Shown here: positions 49,857 to 60,800 of the stretch, one piece after another
Position numbering within the stretch: position 1 is the first letter of the stretch
Layout: each line of letters starts with the position of its first letter
Source of the DNA: JAKQIM01 sp964633225
GTDB taxonomy: Bacteria > Chloroflexota > Anaerolineae > Anaerolineales > UBA4823
Reading direction: 5' to 3'
NCBI GenBank assembly: GCA_964633225.1
Contig: CAZWFQ010000016.1
Span: forward strand, 1 to 63,730
Length of the DNA: 63,730 nt
Position numbers and translations under genes: made by a program
Notes under the pieces: model-generated
The model's database searches: none
Seen by the model: the letters and a program-made list of their open reading frames with translations, nothing else
Told to the model about the DNA's origin: nothing

Positions 49857-50795
49857 GTGTCATCATTCACTACTGATCAGGGCATTGTTCATTACGAGGT
49901 ATACGGACGCGGGCGCCCGGTAATTTTGCTTCACGGGTGGCTGGGCTCTTGGGGTTTGTGGCAAGAGACCATGGCCTACCTGGGGCGGTATTACCGCACC
50001 TATGCGCTTGATTTTTGGGGGTTTGGCGAATCAGGCACCAAGCGTGATACATATGCTGTGCAAGATTTTGTGAGCCTGGTGGATCAGTTTATGGAACAAC
50101 TGGGGATCAACCAGGCGCCGTTGGTGGGGCACAGCATGGGCGGCACGGTGAGCTTATCGGTTGCGATCAAGTATCCAGAGCGGGTGCGGAAAGTGGTGGT
50201 GGTGGGTTCGCCGATCGTGGGCAGCTCGCTTTCGCTGCTGCTCAAGTTGATGGGACGGCGTCCGATTGCGTTTATCACGTATAAGAATATGTGGGCGTTC
50301 AAGTTAGGTTTCAGGCTGATGGCGCCCTTGTTTTCTCGGGACCGCAATTGGGCGAATATGATGGATCGGGATGTGTCGCAGTTAACGCTTGAATCTTTCT
50401 TAATGAGCATTGCCTCGCTGCGCCGGACGGATCTGCGCCCTTTGTTGAGCCAGGTGAAAATCCCGGCGATGGGCATGTACGGTCACCGGGATATTGTGGT
50501 GCACCCCAACCAGTGGAAGCCGATGTTGGAAGGTATTCCGCATGCGCGCATTGAACGTTTCCCAGATGCGGGACACTTTATTATGCTTGATGAGCCGCAG
50601 CGGTTCATGGAAACGCTGCGCGACTTCTTAGACAGCCCCATTGCCCAGCCGGACGGGGCACAACCGGTTACGATTGGGCGAGCAATGAGCAGCGAGCCGA
50701 GGGCAGATGTGCCCGGCGTCAAGGCTCCAGCTCAGTCGCTGCCGGGTTCTGATCCAAATCCCCCTGCGAAAAGCTCGACACCCCCGACAGCATGA
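49857..50795 (+). CDS. Alpha/beta hydrolase
   Basis: A 312-residue hydrolase with oxyanion-hole motif LLHGWLGSW, nucleophile elbow GHSMGG (Ser93), acid Asp in YGHRDIVV and catalytic His in DAGHFIMLDEP. All three catalytic residues are present, so it should be active as esterase, lipase or similar. A Pro/Ala/Ser-rich tail of about 45 residues follows the fold. The start is GTG at 49857 without a clear ribosome-binding site. It is a paralogue of the last gene of the operon (62773). Confidence 0.88.
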   Translation: MSSFTTDQGIVHYEVYGRGRPVILLHGWLGSWGLWQETMAYLGRYYRTYALDFWGFGESGTKRDTYAVQDFVSLVDQFMEQLGINQAPLVGHSMGGTVSLSVAIKYPERVRKVVVVGSPIVGSSLSLLLKLMGRRPIAFITYKNMWAFKLGFRLMAPLFSRDRNWANMMDRDVSQLTLESFLMSIASLRRTDLRPLLSQVKIPAMGMYGHRDIVVHPNQWKPMLEGIPHARIERFPDAGHFIMLDEPQRFMETLRDFLDSPIAQPDGAQPVTIGRAMSSEPRADVPGVKAPAQSLPGSDPNPPAKSSTPPTA

Positions 50796-51424
50796 ATGCT
50801 GAAATGAAAGCGGCCTACTTCTATCCGAATAAGCTAGGGCGAATTATCCTCTTGTCTATGGAGGAGATCATAGGCCGCACTGGTGTGAATGCGGTCTTGA
50901 ACCAGGCTAACCTGGCTGGGTTGATCAATCATTACCCGCCCAATGACCTGGAGTTGGCGGTGAGTTTTGAGGATGTATCGCGGATACAGGTGGCATTGGA
51001 TGCCATTTACGGGCCGCGCGGCGGGCGGGGATTGGCCCTGCGGGCCGGGCGAGCCTGCCTGAAGCACGGCTTGCGCGAGTTTGGGCCTTTGTTGGGCATC
51101 ACCGACCTGGCTTTCCGGCTGCTGCCGCTGGATGAGAAACTGCACAGCGGGGCGATGATCTTTGCCGATATCTTTAATAAGTATTCGGACCAGCAGGTGG
51201 TGGTTAAAGAAGAGGCGGATAAAATCTTATGGGTGATTGAGCGCTGCCCGGTGTGTTGGCAGCGCAAGGCCGATGTCCCGGTGTGCCACCTGGCGGTGGG
51301 TTTGCTGCAAGAGGCCTTGTATTGGGTCAGCGGTGGCAAGTATTTCGATGTGGAAGAGACCAGCTGCATCGCCCAAGGCGATAGCGCGTGTGTGATTACG
51401 ATTGAGAAGCAAACGTTAGATTAG
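50792..51424 (+). CDS. V4R (4-vinyl reductase) domain protein
   Basis: A 210-residue protein with the V4R small-molecule-binding fold: the helical first half, then CPVCWQRKADVPVCHLAVGLLQ-like block and the C-terminal SCIAQGDSACVITI. The Cys pattern (two pairs) suggests bound zinc or a redox site, as in V4R sensors such as those linked to hydrocarbon degradation or to bacteriochlorophyll synthesis. The ATG overlaps the hydrolase stop (ATGA). In this operon it may sense a lipid-like ligand. Confidence 0.85.
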   Translation: MNAEMKAAYFYPNKLGRIILLSMEEIIGRTGVNAVLNQANLAGLINHYPPNDLELAVSFEDVSRIQVALDAIYGPRGGRGLALRAGRACLKHGLREFGPLLGITDLAFRLLPLDEKLHSGAMIFADIFNKYSDQQVVVKEEADKILWVIERCPVCWQRKADVPVCHLAVGLLQEALYWVSGGKYFDVEETSCIAQGDSACVITIEKQTLD

Positions 51425-51463
51425 TCAGACCGCGTTACAGCCATTGGCGATCTTGGGAGCGCT

Positions 51464-52741
51464 ATGCTAAAAATCATTTTACAGGATCCTCGATACCTGA
51501 CGCCGTTCAACGAGCGCGCGAGGGATATTCGCATTATGAACAAGCCGTTGTGGCTGTCGCAGCGTGATGTGTTAACGCCCTATACCCACCGCGAGTTAGA
51601 GCTGCCGTTTGGGGCTTCGCTGCCGCAGACGAACGAGGAATGTATTGTTTATCGCGATAATCTGTTCTTCGATCCGTTTTACATGCAGGCTTTCATTGAG
51701 AAGGCTAAGGAAGTGGGTGGGGCGTGCCGGGCGGCCTTTACGACCGACGATCCATCTTTCCGTGAGCACGCGCTGCCGCTTTCGGTTTCGTACACCCCTG
51801 AGGGTGAGTATTACCTGGCTGACCTATGGTACTATCCCAATGGGCCGGGCGAGCCAGCGAAAGCGTTGTGCGTGGATACCTTGCCAATTGAGGCGGGTTA
51901 TTATCATGTGCCTACTTACATGGCATATGAGCAGGGCGACCTGACCTTTCAGGTGCCCCGCCGCAGCCTCTTGGCAATTGATACCTGGGTGCACATTTTC
52001 ATCGCGGATGTGGTTTACGGTTTGTTTGCGCGCGGGGCACGGTTTGAGCATAAGCTGGATAACAACTTGTTCTTCAAGCTCAGCGTCTTAGCCAAGGCGA
52101 TGTACGAGGGCAAGCAGGTGTTGGACTGCTCGAAGGTGGTACAGATTGGCAAAAACTGCACAATTGACCCCAGTGCGGTGATTCACGGGCCGACGTCGAT
52201 TGGCGATAACGTGACGATTGGCGCAGGGGTGGCGATTGAGAACTGCGTGATTGGCGATAACGTGAACGTGGGGCAGGGCTGCCAGTTGATGCTTTCGGTG
52301 GTGGGGGATGGGGCTTTCTTGCCATTCCGGGCGGCTTTGTTCATGACCACCTTCATGGATAACAGCATGGTGGCGCAGAATACCTGCTTACAGATGTGCG
52401 TGGTGGGGCGCAATACGTTCATTGGGGCGGGTTCAACATTTACGGATTACAACTTGCTGCCATCTCCCATCCGTGCCATGGATGGGCATGGCAAGCTAGG
52501 GCATGCCAACCGGCCGGTGCTGGGGGGCTGCGTGGGGCATAACTGCCGCCTGGGGGCAGGCATGATCGTTTTCCCGGCCCGCACGGTTGAATCGGATGTG
52601 GTGGTATTTGCATCGAAAGAACGGCGGGTGATTGATAAGGATCTTCATTTTGAGGACAGCGACCATCATGGGTTAAAATTCTCCAAGCTGCACCCCCGGC
52701 TGTACCCAAGGCCAGGAGAGGCAAGCGAGGAGTCTTGGTAG
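51464..52741 (+). CDS. Left-handed beta-helix (hexapeptide repeat) protein
   Basis: A 425-residue protein. Residues about 215-390 carry hexapeptide-repeat turns (IGKNCTIDPSAVIHGPTSIG, VTIGAGVAIENCVIG, NVGQGC) of the left-handed beta-helix found in acyltransferases and sugar-nucleotide enzymes. The N-terminal 200 residues do not match a family I recognise. It has no GlmU-type nucleotidyltransferase motif, so the transferase activity, if any, is on an unknown acceptor. GGGAG lies before the ATG. It sits 39 bases after the V4R gene and 3 bases before the reductase-like gene. Confidence 0.78.
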   Translation: MLKIILQDPRYLTPFNERARDIRIMNKPLWLSQRDVLTPYTHRELELPFGASLPQTNEECIVYRDNLFFDPFYMQAFIEKAKEVGGACRAAFTTDDPSFREHALPLSVSYTPEGEYYLADLWYYPNGPGEPAKALCVDTLPIEAGYYHVPTYMAYEQGDLTFQVPRRSLLAIDTWVHIFIADVVYGLFARGARFEHKLDNNLFFKLSVLAKAMYEGKQVLDCSKVVQIGKNCTIDPSAVIHGPTSIGDNVTIGAGVAIENCVIGDNVNVGQGCQLMLSVVGDGAFLPFRAALFMTTFMDNSMVAQNTCLQMCVVGRNTFIGAGSTFTDYNLLPSPIRAMDGHGKLGHANRPVLGGCVGHNCRLGAGMIVFPARTVESDVVVFASKERRVIDKDLHFEDSDHHGLKFSKLHPRLYPRPGEASEESW

Positions 52742-52744
52742 CCT

Positions 52745-53836
52745 GTGGATACATTTGCATTTATTATTCATCCAATTGATCCCAAGCGTGACATAAGCCG
52801 GAAATACCCTTTCTTAGCTCGAATTGTCAATGACTGGATCATTTATGAGGTGGCCCCCTTCTTTCCGCCGGTTTATCTATCTGAGGTGAAAGGGATCCGC
52901 TCGGCGGCGACGGGTAAGGAGATCGAAGGTTGGCTGATTGCCTGCCCATTGGTACCAAAACACTTTTTTCAGTTGCCAGAAAGGCGAGTCTATCGTAAGA
53001 TTATAGAAACTGGTCGTTTAGCTGAGAAACTTGGTGCTAAAATACTAGGGTTAGGAGCGTTTACATCGGTGGTTGGGGATGCGGGCGTGACGATTGCGAA
53101 AGCGCTGGACATCCCTGTAACAACAGGAGATTCGTACACGGTGGCAGTGGCTGTGCGGGCTATCCGGCAGGCGGCAGAGATGATGGATATCCGGCTGGGA
53201 AGCGCTACGGCGGCGGTGGTGGGTGCTACCGGTGCGATTGGTAAAGCTTGTTCGGCATTGTTGGCAAATGAGGTGGCTGATCTGTATATGGTTGCTCGCC
53301 ACGAATCCGAACTGGCACAATATCGGGATCAGATGATTGCAGGTGGTGCAAGCGCCAACCTGCATATTAGCACGAATATTGATGTGTTGCGAGAGGCGCA
53401 GTTGATCTTGACCGTGACAAGTGCCGTGCACAGTGTGATTGAGCCAGAGCATTTGCAGCCGGGGAGCGTGGTTTGCGACGTAGCCCGGCCGCGGGATGTG
53501 TCGGTGCAGATTGCAGCGGTGCGGGATGATGTGTTGGTGATTGATGGCGGGATGATTGACGTGCCTGGAGATGTAGATTTTCATTTCAATTTTGGTTTTC
53601 CGCCCGGCAAAGCATATGCATGCATGGCCGAGACGATGGCCCTGACGCTGGAGGGCCGCCTGGAGGATTATACTTTAGGGAAAGGGATCACACTGGATCG
53701 TATCAATGAGATCACAGCCATCGCTGACCGGCATGGCTTTAAGCTCAGCGGATTCCGCTCTTTTGAGCGGCCGGTAACTGAGGAACAAATTGAACGTGTG
53801 CGCCAGAATGCCAGACAGAGAAGATGGCGTTCTTAA
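52745..53836 (+). CDS. Acyl-ACP-reductase-like oxidoreductase
   Basis: A 363-residue protein related to cyanobacterial long-chain acyl-ACP reductase, which makes fatty aldehydes. Shared blocks are the N-terminal DISRKYP-like segment, LGAFTSVVGDAG, TTGDSYTVA, the NAD(P)-binding VVGATGAIG (about 157-165) and the active-site Cys293 in YACMAETMAL. No aldehyde-deformylating oxygenase is encoded nearby. The alternative reading, a quinate/shikimate dehydrogenase-like enzyme, fits the dinucleotide fold but not the Cys block. GTG at 52745 starts 3 bases after the beta-helix gene. Confidence 0.82.
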   Translation: MDTFAFIIHPIDPKRDISRKYPFLARIVNDWIIYEVAPFFPPVYLSEVKGIRSAATGKEIEGWLIACPLVPKHFFQLPERRVYRKIIETGRLAEKLGAKILGLGAFTSVVGDAGVTIAKALDIPVTTGDSYTVAVAVRAIRQAAEMMDIRLGSATAAVVGATGAIGKACSALLANEVADLYMVARHESELAQYRDQMIAGGASANLHISTNIDVLREAQLILTVTSAVHSVIEPEHLQPGSVVCDVARPRDVSVQIAAVRDDVLVIDGGMIDVPGDVDFHFNFGFPPGKAYACMAETMALTLEGRLEDYTLGKGITLDRINEITAIADRHGFKLSGFRSFERPVTEEQIERVRQNARQRRWRS

Positions 53837-53854
53837 TTTCTATGGGAGGCTGAT

Positions 53855-54742
53855 ATGGGAAAAGCCCGACTATTGATTGTGGAAGACGATAGTGACATCT
53901 CAAACATGCTGCAAATATACTTCACGGGCCAGGGCTATGAAGTGGATGTGGCACCACGTGGGTCGGCGGCGTTGGAAAAGACGCGCATCAACCTGCCGCA
54001 CCTGATCGTGTTGGACATCATGCTGCCCGATATTGATGGCTTTGAAGTATGCCGCATCTTGCGTACCAACACGCGCACCAGCCACGTGCCGATCATCTTT
54101 CTGACCCAGAAGGATGAGCGCAGTGATAAGCTGGCAGGCCTGGAGTTGGGGGCAGATGACTACATCACCAAGCCCTTCGATATTGAGGAGCTGAAACTGC
54201 GTGTGCAGCGTGCCATCTCGCGTGCAGAACAACAAAGCCTGACGGATCCGCGTTCGGGTCTGCCGGCTGGCCGGTTGATCGAAGAACAGCTTCGCCGCAT
54301 CATCCGCCAGCAGAATTGGGCTTTCATGGATGTGCGCGTGAATCACTTTGAGCCGTTCAAAGAGGCTTATGGCTTTGTGGCTGGCGATGATGTGCTGCGC
54401 TTTGCAGCCATGTTGATCAGCGAGGTGCTGGATACCAAAGGCACCCCGAATGATTTCATCGGTCATGCGGGCGGCGATAACTTTGTTGTTATCACGGCTG
54501 AGGAAACGGCAGCCTCGATCTGCGAGACGCTCAGAACCCGTTTTGCAGAGGAAGCCTTGTCACATTATAGTTTCATCGACCGTGAGCAAGGGTTCATTCG
54601 CACGGTGAATAAAGAAGGCCAGCCTGAAGAGGCACCTTTGATGAAACTGGCGATTGGCGTTGTGTCGCCAAGCGAATATCAGTTTGCGGATATTCGCGAG
54701 ATCACCGAGCTGGCTGCTGAGGCCCGGCGCAAAGATAGCTAG
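53855..54742 (+). CDS. Response regulator with degenerate GGDEF domain
   Basis: A 295-residue protein: receiver domain with acidic pocket VEDDSD, phosphoacceptor Asp54 (VLDIMLP) and Lys in YITKPFD, followed by a GGDEF-type domain whose signature is GGDNF (206-210) instead of GG[DE]EF. With Glu replaced by Asn the domain probably cannot make cyclic-di-GMP, but could bind GTP or the nucleotide product. GGGAGG precedes the ATG. It is placed just before the large histidine kinase, its likely phosphodonor. Confidence 0.88.
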   Translation: MGKARLLIVEDDSDISNMLQIYFTGQGYEVDVAPRGSAALEKTRINLPHLIVLDIMLPDIDGFEVCRILRTNTRTSHVPIIFLTQKDERSDKLAGLELGADDYITKPFDIEELKLRVQRAISRAEQQSLTDPRSGLPAGRLIEEQLRRIIRQQNWAFMDVRVNHFEPFKEAYGFVAGDDVLRFAAMLISEVLDTKGTPNDFIGHAGGDNFVVITAEETAASICETLRTRFAEEALSHYSFIDREQGFIRTVNKEGQPEEAPLMKLAIGVVSPSEYQFADIREITELAAEARRKDS

Positions 54743-54801
54743 AGCAGGGTGGGTCAACTGACCGTGTGATTCTCCCTGCCCCTTTGGGGTTTGTTTTGCA
54801 T

Positions 54802-57800
54802 ATGTTTGGCTCGGATTCGCTCACCTTTGGCGTTACAGTGGTTATCCTGGCGTTGGTATTTGCCGGGGTGGCCTTGTTGCTTTTGCGCGTGGTGCCGCGG
54901 ATCCTGGCGCTTCAACAGCCTCCATCTTCTTCTCTCCCTACAATTGATATTCCGGCTTCGGATGACGCCGTGCTGCTGGTCGAAGTGGGCGGGCGCGTGC
55001 GGCATACGAACCCGGTGGCGCGTGAGTGGCTTGGCTATGGCGATGAAGAGCCCAATCTTGAACGCCTGGCCCGGCGCACTCGGCCGAGTGATTTGTTCTT
55101 GGGTTTATGCAGCGCTGAAGGACAGGCGCGCTTTTCACTGGATGGTCGTTTTGTAGAAGGCACTTCTTATTTTGTGCCGCCTAGCAATGGCAAGAGCGGC
55201 GCCTACCTGGTATCGCTGCGCCGGCCACAGGTGGCAGCTATGACCGCGGGCGATTCGGGCACGTCGGAGCATACCCTGCACATTTTTGCTGAGCTGAGCC
55301 AGACGATGGCTGCCAGCCTGGACCTGCAGACCACGCTGTATGCCATCCTGGAGAGTGTCGAGCGCCTGATTCCGTCTGATTTTCCAGAGATCACGGTTTG
55401 GGATGCGGCTAAGAAGAACTTGCAGCCCTTCCATTTTATTGGTATGCCGGGGGTGGATCGCCGCCTGGAAGAATCGCATGAGCGGTACGTGCCCGATAAG
55501 GGTTATTCGGGCTATTTGGTCACAGAGCGTAAGCCGTTGTTGATCAACGATGTGGATGCTTTCCGTGAAGTGCGCCCTTCGATCGTGCGGAAGCAATATC
55601 CATTCAATTCATACCTGGGCGTGCCGCTGGTGGTGGCTAACGAGCTGGTTGGAACGTTGGAGCTGGCCTCTTTGGGCAAGCAGGCGTTCAACGAGTCTGA
55701 CCTGGAGGTGCTGCGGGTGTTATCGGGCCAGGCGGCTGTGGCCTTGCACAATGCAATGCTGTTCCAAGATGAGCAGCGGCGCATTTTGGAGCTCTCGGGC
55801 CTGGCAAAGTTGGCCCAGGCAACCGGGCTGGTGCGCGATGCGCAAGATTTCTTTGCCCGCCTGATCGAAGGGATTGAGCCTTTGGTGGATGCCCATACGG
55901 TGGGCTTTTTGACTTATGACGAGTCAAAACGCAGGCTGCAGGCGCAAGCGCCGTTCAAGGGCATCCCGGTGGAGTTTGTGGCCCTTTATGGGGTATCCAT
56001 TCCGCCGGGCAGTGCGGCAGAAGATGTGCTACTGGCACAAGAGGTGTTGGTTGCGCCGGTGGCGACGGAAGATGAGCGCTTGATAGCCCTGGACCTGGCG
56101 CACCTGGCGCAGGCGGCAGGAATACAGGATACGATTTTGATGCCGCTGACCTCTGTGGGGCGCTTCTTGGGATACCTGCAAGTGGCAGATAAGCGCGACG
56201 GCCAACCATTCAACCAGGATGACCTGAGGGTGTTGACGATTGTGGCCGGGCAGGCGGCTACCGTGATTGAAAATGCCACGCTGGTGCGGCAGTCTCAAGA
56301 ACGGGCGCAGCGTTCTGAGGCGATGCGCCGGATTGCATCTTTGACCGGTTCGGTGGCAACGGTGGATGAGATCCTGCCGTTTTCGCTGCGAGAATTGGTG
56401 CACCTGCTGCGAGCAGATGCCGGGGCGATCTTCTTGTTGGATGAGAACCGGGCTGAGCTGCGCGTGCACAAAGAGTCATTGCATGGCGTTGAGTTTGAGA
56501 TGGTGGGGCGCCTGGGCCGCATTTCGATGAACGAGCCCGATTTCCGCCTGACCGTGACCGCCACGCAAAGACCTTTCTTCAGTGATGACCTTTCTGAAGA
56601 AGCGATGCCGATGGAGACGTATACCAACCTTGCCAATGCTTTTGGGATGAAGTCGGCAATCATTGTACCGATTGTGATCCGCGAGCATGGGATTGGCGAG
56701 TTGTTGTTGGGCAGCCGGGAAAAGGAATTCTTTGACCGGAGCGATTTGATCTTGATCTCGACGACTGCCAGCCAGTTGGCGGCGGCGGTTGAGAAATCGA
56801 CCTTGTATGCGCAGACGGACGCCAGCCTGCGCCGCCGGGTGGAGCAGCTTTTGGCGCTGACGCGCGTCAGCCGGGAGCTGAACACGAACTTGAAGCTGGA
56901 ATCGCTGCTGCAACTGGTCTATGATGAATTGCTGCATACCACCCAGGCTAGCTGCGGCACGATCTCGTTGTTTGACCTGCAAGACCACACGACCAACACC
57001 CCCCGCCTGCTGCTTTCATTGGGCGATCCGGCAGATGCAGCGTTGAGCCGCCTGGATCAATTGGTGTTGACGCAGCAAGAGCCGATCATGGTGGATGATT
57101 ATGATCATCCGGATGAGGCCTTGGGCAGTGATGTGACACCCCCGCATGAGGGGATCCGTTCATCGTTGATCGTGCCCATTGCTTACCAGGATGACCTGGC
57201 GGGCCTGATCCATTTGCATTCTCGAATGGTTGGGCGTTTTGATATGACGGCGCTGGATATTACCCAGGCTCTGGCGACGCAGGCTTCGATTGCGATTGGC
57301 AACGCCATCCGTTTCCAGGAGCAGAAGCGGCGCAATGAGCTGTTAAACCAGCGGGTTGAGACGATGTCGAAGCTGGTGGAGGCTTCTCAGGTGCTCTCGC
57401 CTGACCAGCCCCTGGATGAGGCGTTGGAGGCGATTGCTTATGGCATCCAGGATTCGACGCCCTTTAACGTTGTGTTGATCAGTGTGTACAATGCTGAGGG
57501 CAATAACCTGGTCCGTGTGGCGGGGGCGGGGCTGCCCTTGGCTACTATGGAAGAATTCCGCAGCCGGCCCCAGCCCTGGGCTTCGGTGCAAGAGATGCTG
57601 GACCCGCAGTTCAAATACGATTACGCGTATTTCATCCCCTACGAGAAGCGTCCGGTGACGCCGACCGACTTGCATTCGGTGACGGTTCTGCCGTTGGATG
57701 ATGACAAAACGAGCGATGAGCAGGCCTGGCATCCGAAAGATTTCTTGCTGATTCCGCTGTTTACCAAGAGCAACCGGCCCCTGGGTATGATCAGTGTGGA

Positions 57801-60800
57801 TGCGCCGCGTACTGGGCTGCGCCCTGACCGGCCTACGATTGAGACTTTGGGGGTGTTTGCCAGCCAGGCGGCATTGACGATTGAAAGCCACCAGGAACTG
57901 CGCCGGCTGGAAGAGCAGGCGCATGAATTGAGCGACGAGGTGGCCCGGGCACACCAGGCTCTGGAAGCTTCGAAAACTTACGTGCCAGTGCTGATGCACA
58001 AAGACCTTGAGCAGACCATTGCCATCCAGGGATTGAACCTGCGCGGGCGCCGTATCCAGGCGGCATTGGATATTGCAGAGCTGATCAACCGCCAGGCAGA
58101 CCGGGACAGCGTGCTACTGACGTTGGGGCGCGAAGTTTTGACCCGCATGGATCTGGATATGGTGCTGGTTGGTGAGATCAGTGCGGGGGGGCCTCATCTG
58201 CTGTATACATTGGGGGTGCTCTCGTCGCCGGGGCTGAATATTGAGTCTTTGCTTGGGCAGCGCAACCCGCTGCGTTCGGCTTTGCAAGGCGGCGAGATCA
58301 TCCTGGTATCGAGCATCGAAGAAAGCCCAGATTGGAAGTCTTCGCCGCTGCTGGCTTCGCTGGAGGCTAAATCTTTTGTCAGCCTGCCGATCTTGGTGAA
58401 CGAGCAGGTGGATGCGGCGCTCTTGGGGATCGGCCGCTCGACGATGAGCCCACCGACGGCGGAAGACCAGCACCTGTACAACCTATTGTGCCGCCAGGCG
58501 GCTATTTCATTGGAAAATTTGCGCTTGTTGAACGAGACCAACCGGCGCCTGCAGGAAGTGAACCTGCTGTTAGAGTTCAGCCGCCAGTTGGGCACGCTTG
58601 ATTCAGCCAGCGTACTGCACACCCTGGTGGAAAGCGCTCTGCAGGTGGTGCCGAATGCGCACGCGGGCATGGTGGCGCTCTGGCAGGCCGAACAGGATGC
58701 TTTGGTGGCGCAGGCTGCCTCGGGCTATATTGACAACAACCGCATCCTGGAGATCCCTTATAAGATGGGGCAGGCGCTGCCGGGACAGGCTTTTGAACGG
58801 GGCGAAGCGACGCGGGTGGACGAAGTGGATTTTGCGCGCGACTATAACCTGCCGTCTGAGTATTTGATGATTTACCGCGATGCCACCGAAGGCCGCCTGC
58901 CTGTTTCAAGCCTGTTGGTGCCAATCCAGACGGGTGATAACAAGCTGGGTATGCTGGTGTTAGATAACTTCAAGGCTTCGGCGGCTTTCACTGCCGAGGA
59001 CCAGGCGCTGATCGCTTCTCTGGCACGCCAGACGGCCCTAACGCTTGAAAACGTGCGTTTGTACCAGGCTTCGGAGCAACGTGCGGTGCAGCTCTTGGCG
59101 TTGACCCAGGTGGCGGGTACGATCACTTCGAGCTTGCAGACCACCGATCTGATCAACTCTTTGCTGGATCAGGTGAAGAACATTCTGCCTTACGACACCG
59201 GGACGCTCTGGCTGCGCCAGGGTGATAAACTGACCGTGCGGGCGGCACGCGGCTTTGAAGACAGCGACCAGCGGATTGGGTTATCGGTGGCGGTGGCTGA
59301 CAGCCTGCTATTGAAAGAAATGGTGGATACCAGCCAGCCGCTGTGCGTGGGCGATGTGCGCGAGGATCCGCGCTTCCCATCTTTGATCGAACACCAGTAC
59401 TTATCTTGGCTGGGTGTGCCGTTGATCTCGCAGGGCGAAGTGGTGGGGGTGATTGCGCTGGAGAAGATGGAGCCTGATTTCTATGGCTCTGAGCATATTG
59501 GCTCGGCGGTCACGTTTGCCGGGCAGGCGGCAGTTGGCCTGGTGAATGCTAACCTGTACGAAGATAGTGTACGCCGAGCGGCGGAGTTGGATGAGCGCAC
59601 GCAGCGCTTGAGCCTGCTGAACCGGCTTTCGGCGGAACTGAGCGGTTCGTTGGATGTGGAGTATATTGTGAGCGTGGCGATTGGCGAGCTGGCGCACGCT
59701 GTGCCTTGCACGCTGGTGTCGGGCGTGCTCTTTGACTCTGATGAGCATGCCCTGGTGCTGGCAGAGACGCCCCAGGTTGCTGCCAAGTACCCGATCACCC
59801 TGCCCGAGAACGAAGTGTACAACCGGATCCGTGAGTCGTTGGGTGTTTACTCGGTGGAAGATGTGAGCGAGGAAGGCTTGCTGGCCTCGCTGAAGACTTT
59901 CTTTAAGAAACGTTCGACGCGGGCCCTGCTGATCTTGCCGTTGGTAACCGGCAATTACCTGCACGGTATGATGTGGATCCAGGCGGATAAGCCGTATCGC
60001 TATGATGCCGACGAGGTGGAGACAGCCCTGACGATTGCGAACCAGGTGGTGGTGGCGATCCAAAACGCCCGCCTGTTTGCAGAAACAGAGCGCTTGTTTG
60101 CTGAGACCCAACAGCGCAGCGAAGAGCTTGGCACGCTGTTTGACATGGGTGTGAACATTACCCAGGTGCTCGATCAGCAAAAATTGATTGATACAACATT
60201 TGAGAATACCATCCGCTTGCTGAAGGCGGATTCGGTGGGCCTGGTGATGACAGGGGACAGCGAGTCTCTGGTTATCCGCGCGTTGGACCAGGGTGAAAAA
60301 GTTGGTCCGATGACCATCCCGCGTTCAGGGAACAGCTTTAGCGAATTTGTGCTGCAGAATGGCGAGCCCTTCATCATCCGGGACATGGATGCAGAACGGG
60401 AGACTTTGCCGGTGAAGGGCTATACGATCGGTTCGCCGGTCAAAAGTTGGTTGGGCGTGCCGCTGACGGTGCGCGGAACGACCAGCGGCGTTTTATCGGT
60501 GCAGTCTTATCACCCGCACGCCTTTGGCGAGGCGCAGTCGCGCCTGATCAGCCAGGTGGGCAACCAATTGGCTGTGGCGCTGGACAATGCACGCTTGTTT
60601 GAGACGGTGCAGACCTATGCGGCTGACCTGGCGAAACGCGTCTCTGAGCGCACACAGGAGCTGGAGATTGAGCATAACCGCACGCAAACCTTGCTCAACA
60701 TCATCACCGAGCTTTCGGCCAGCCTGGACCTGGACCTGGTGTTGAACCGCACCCTGGCGGTCTTGAACGAGGCGATCAGCGCAGAGCACAGCTTGATCAT

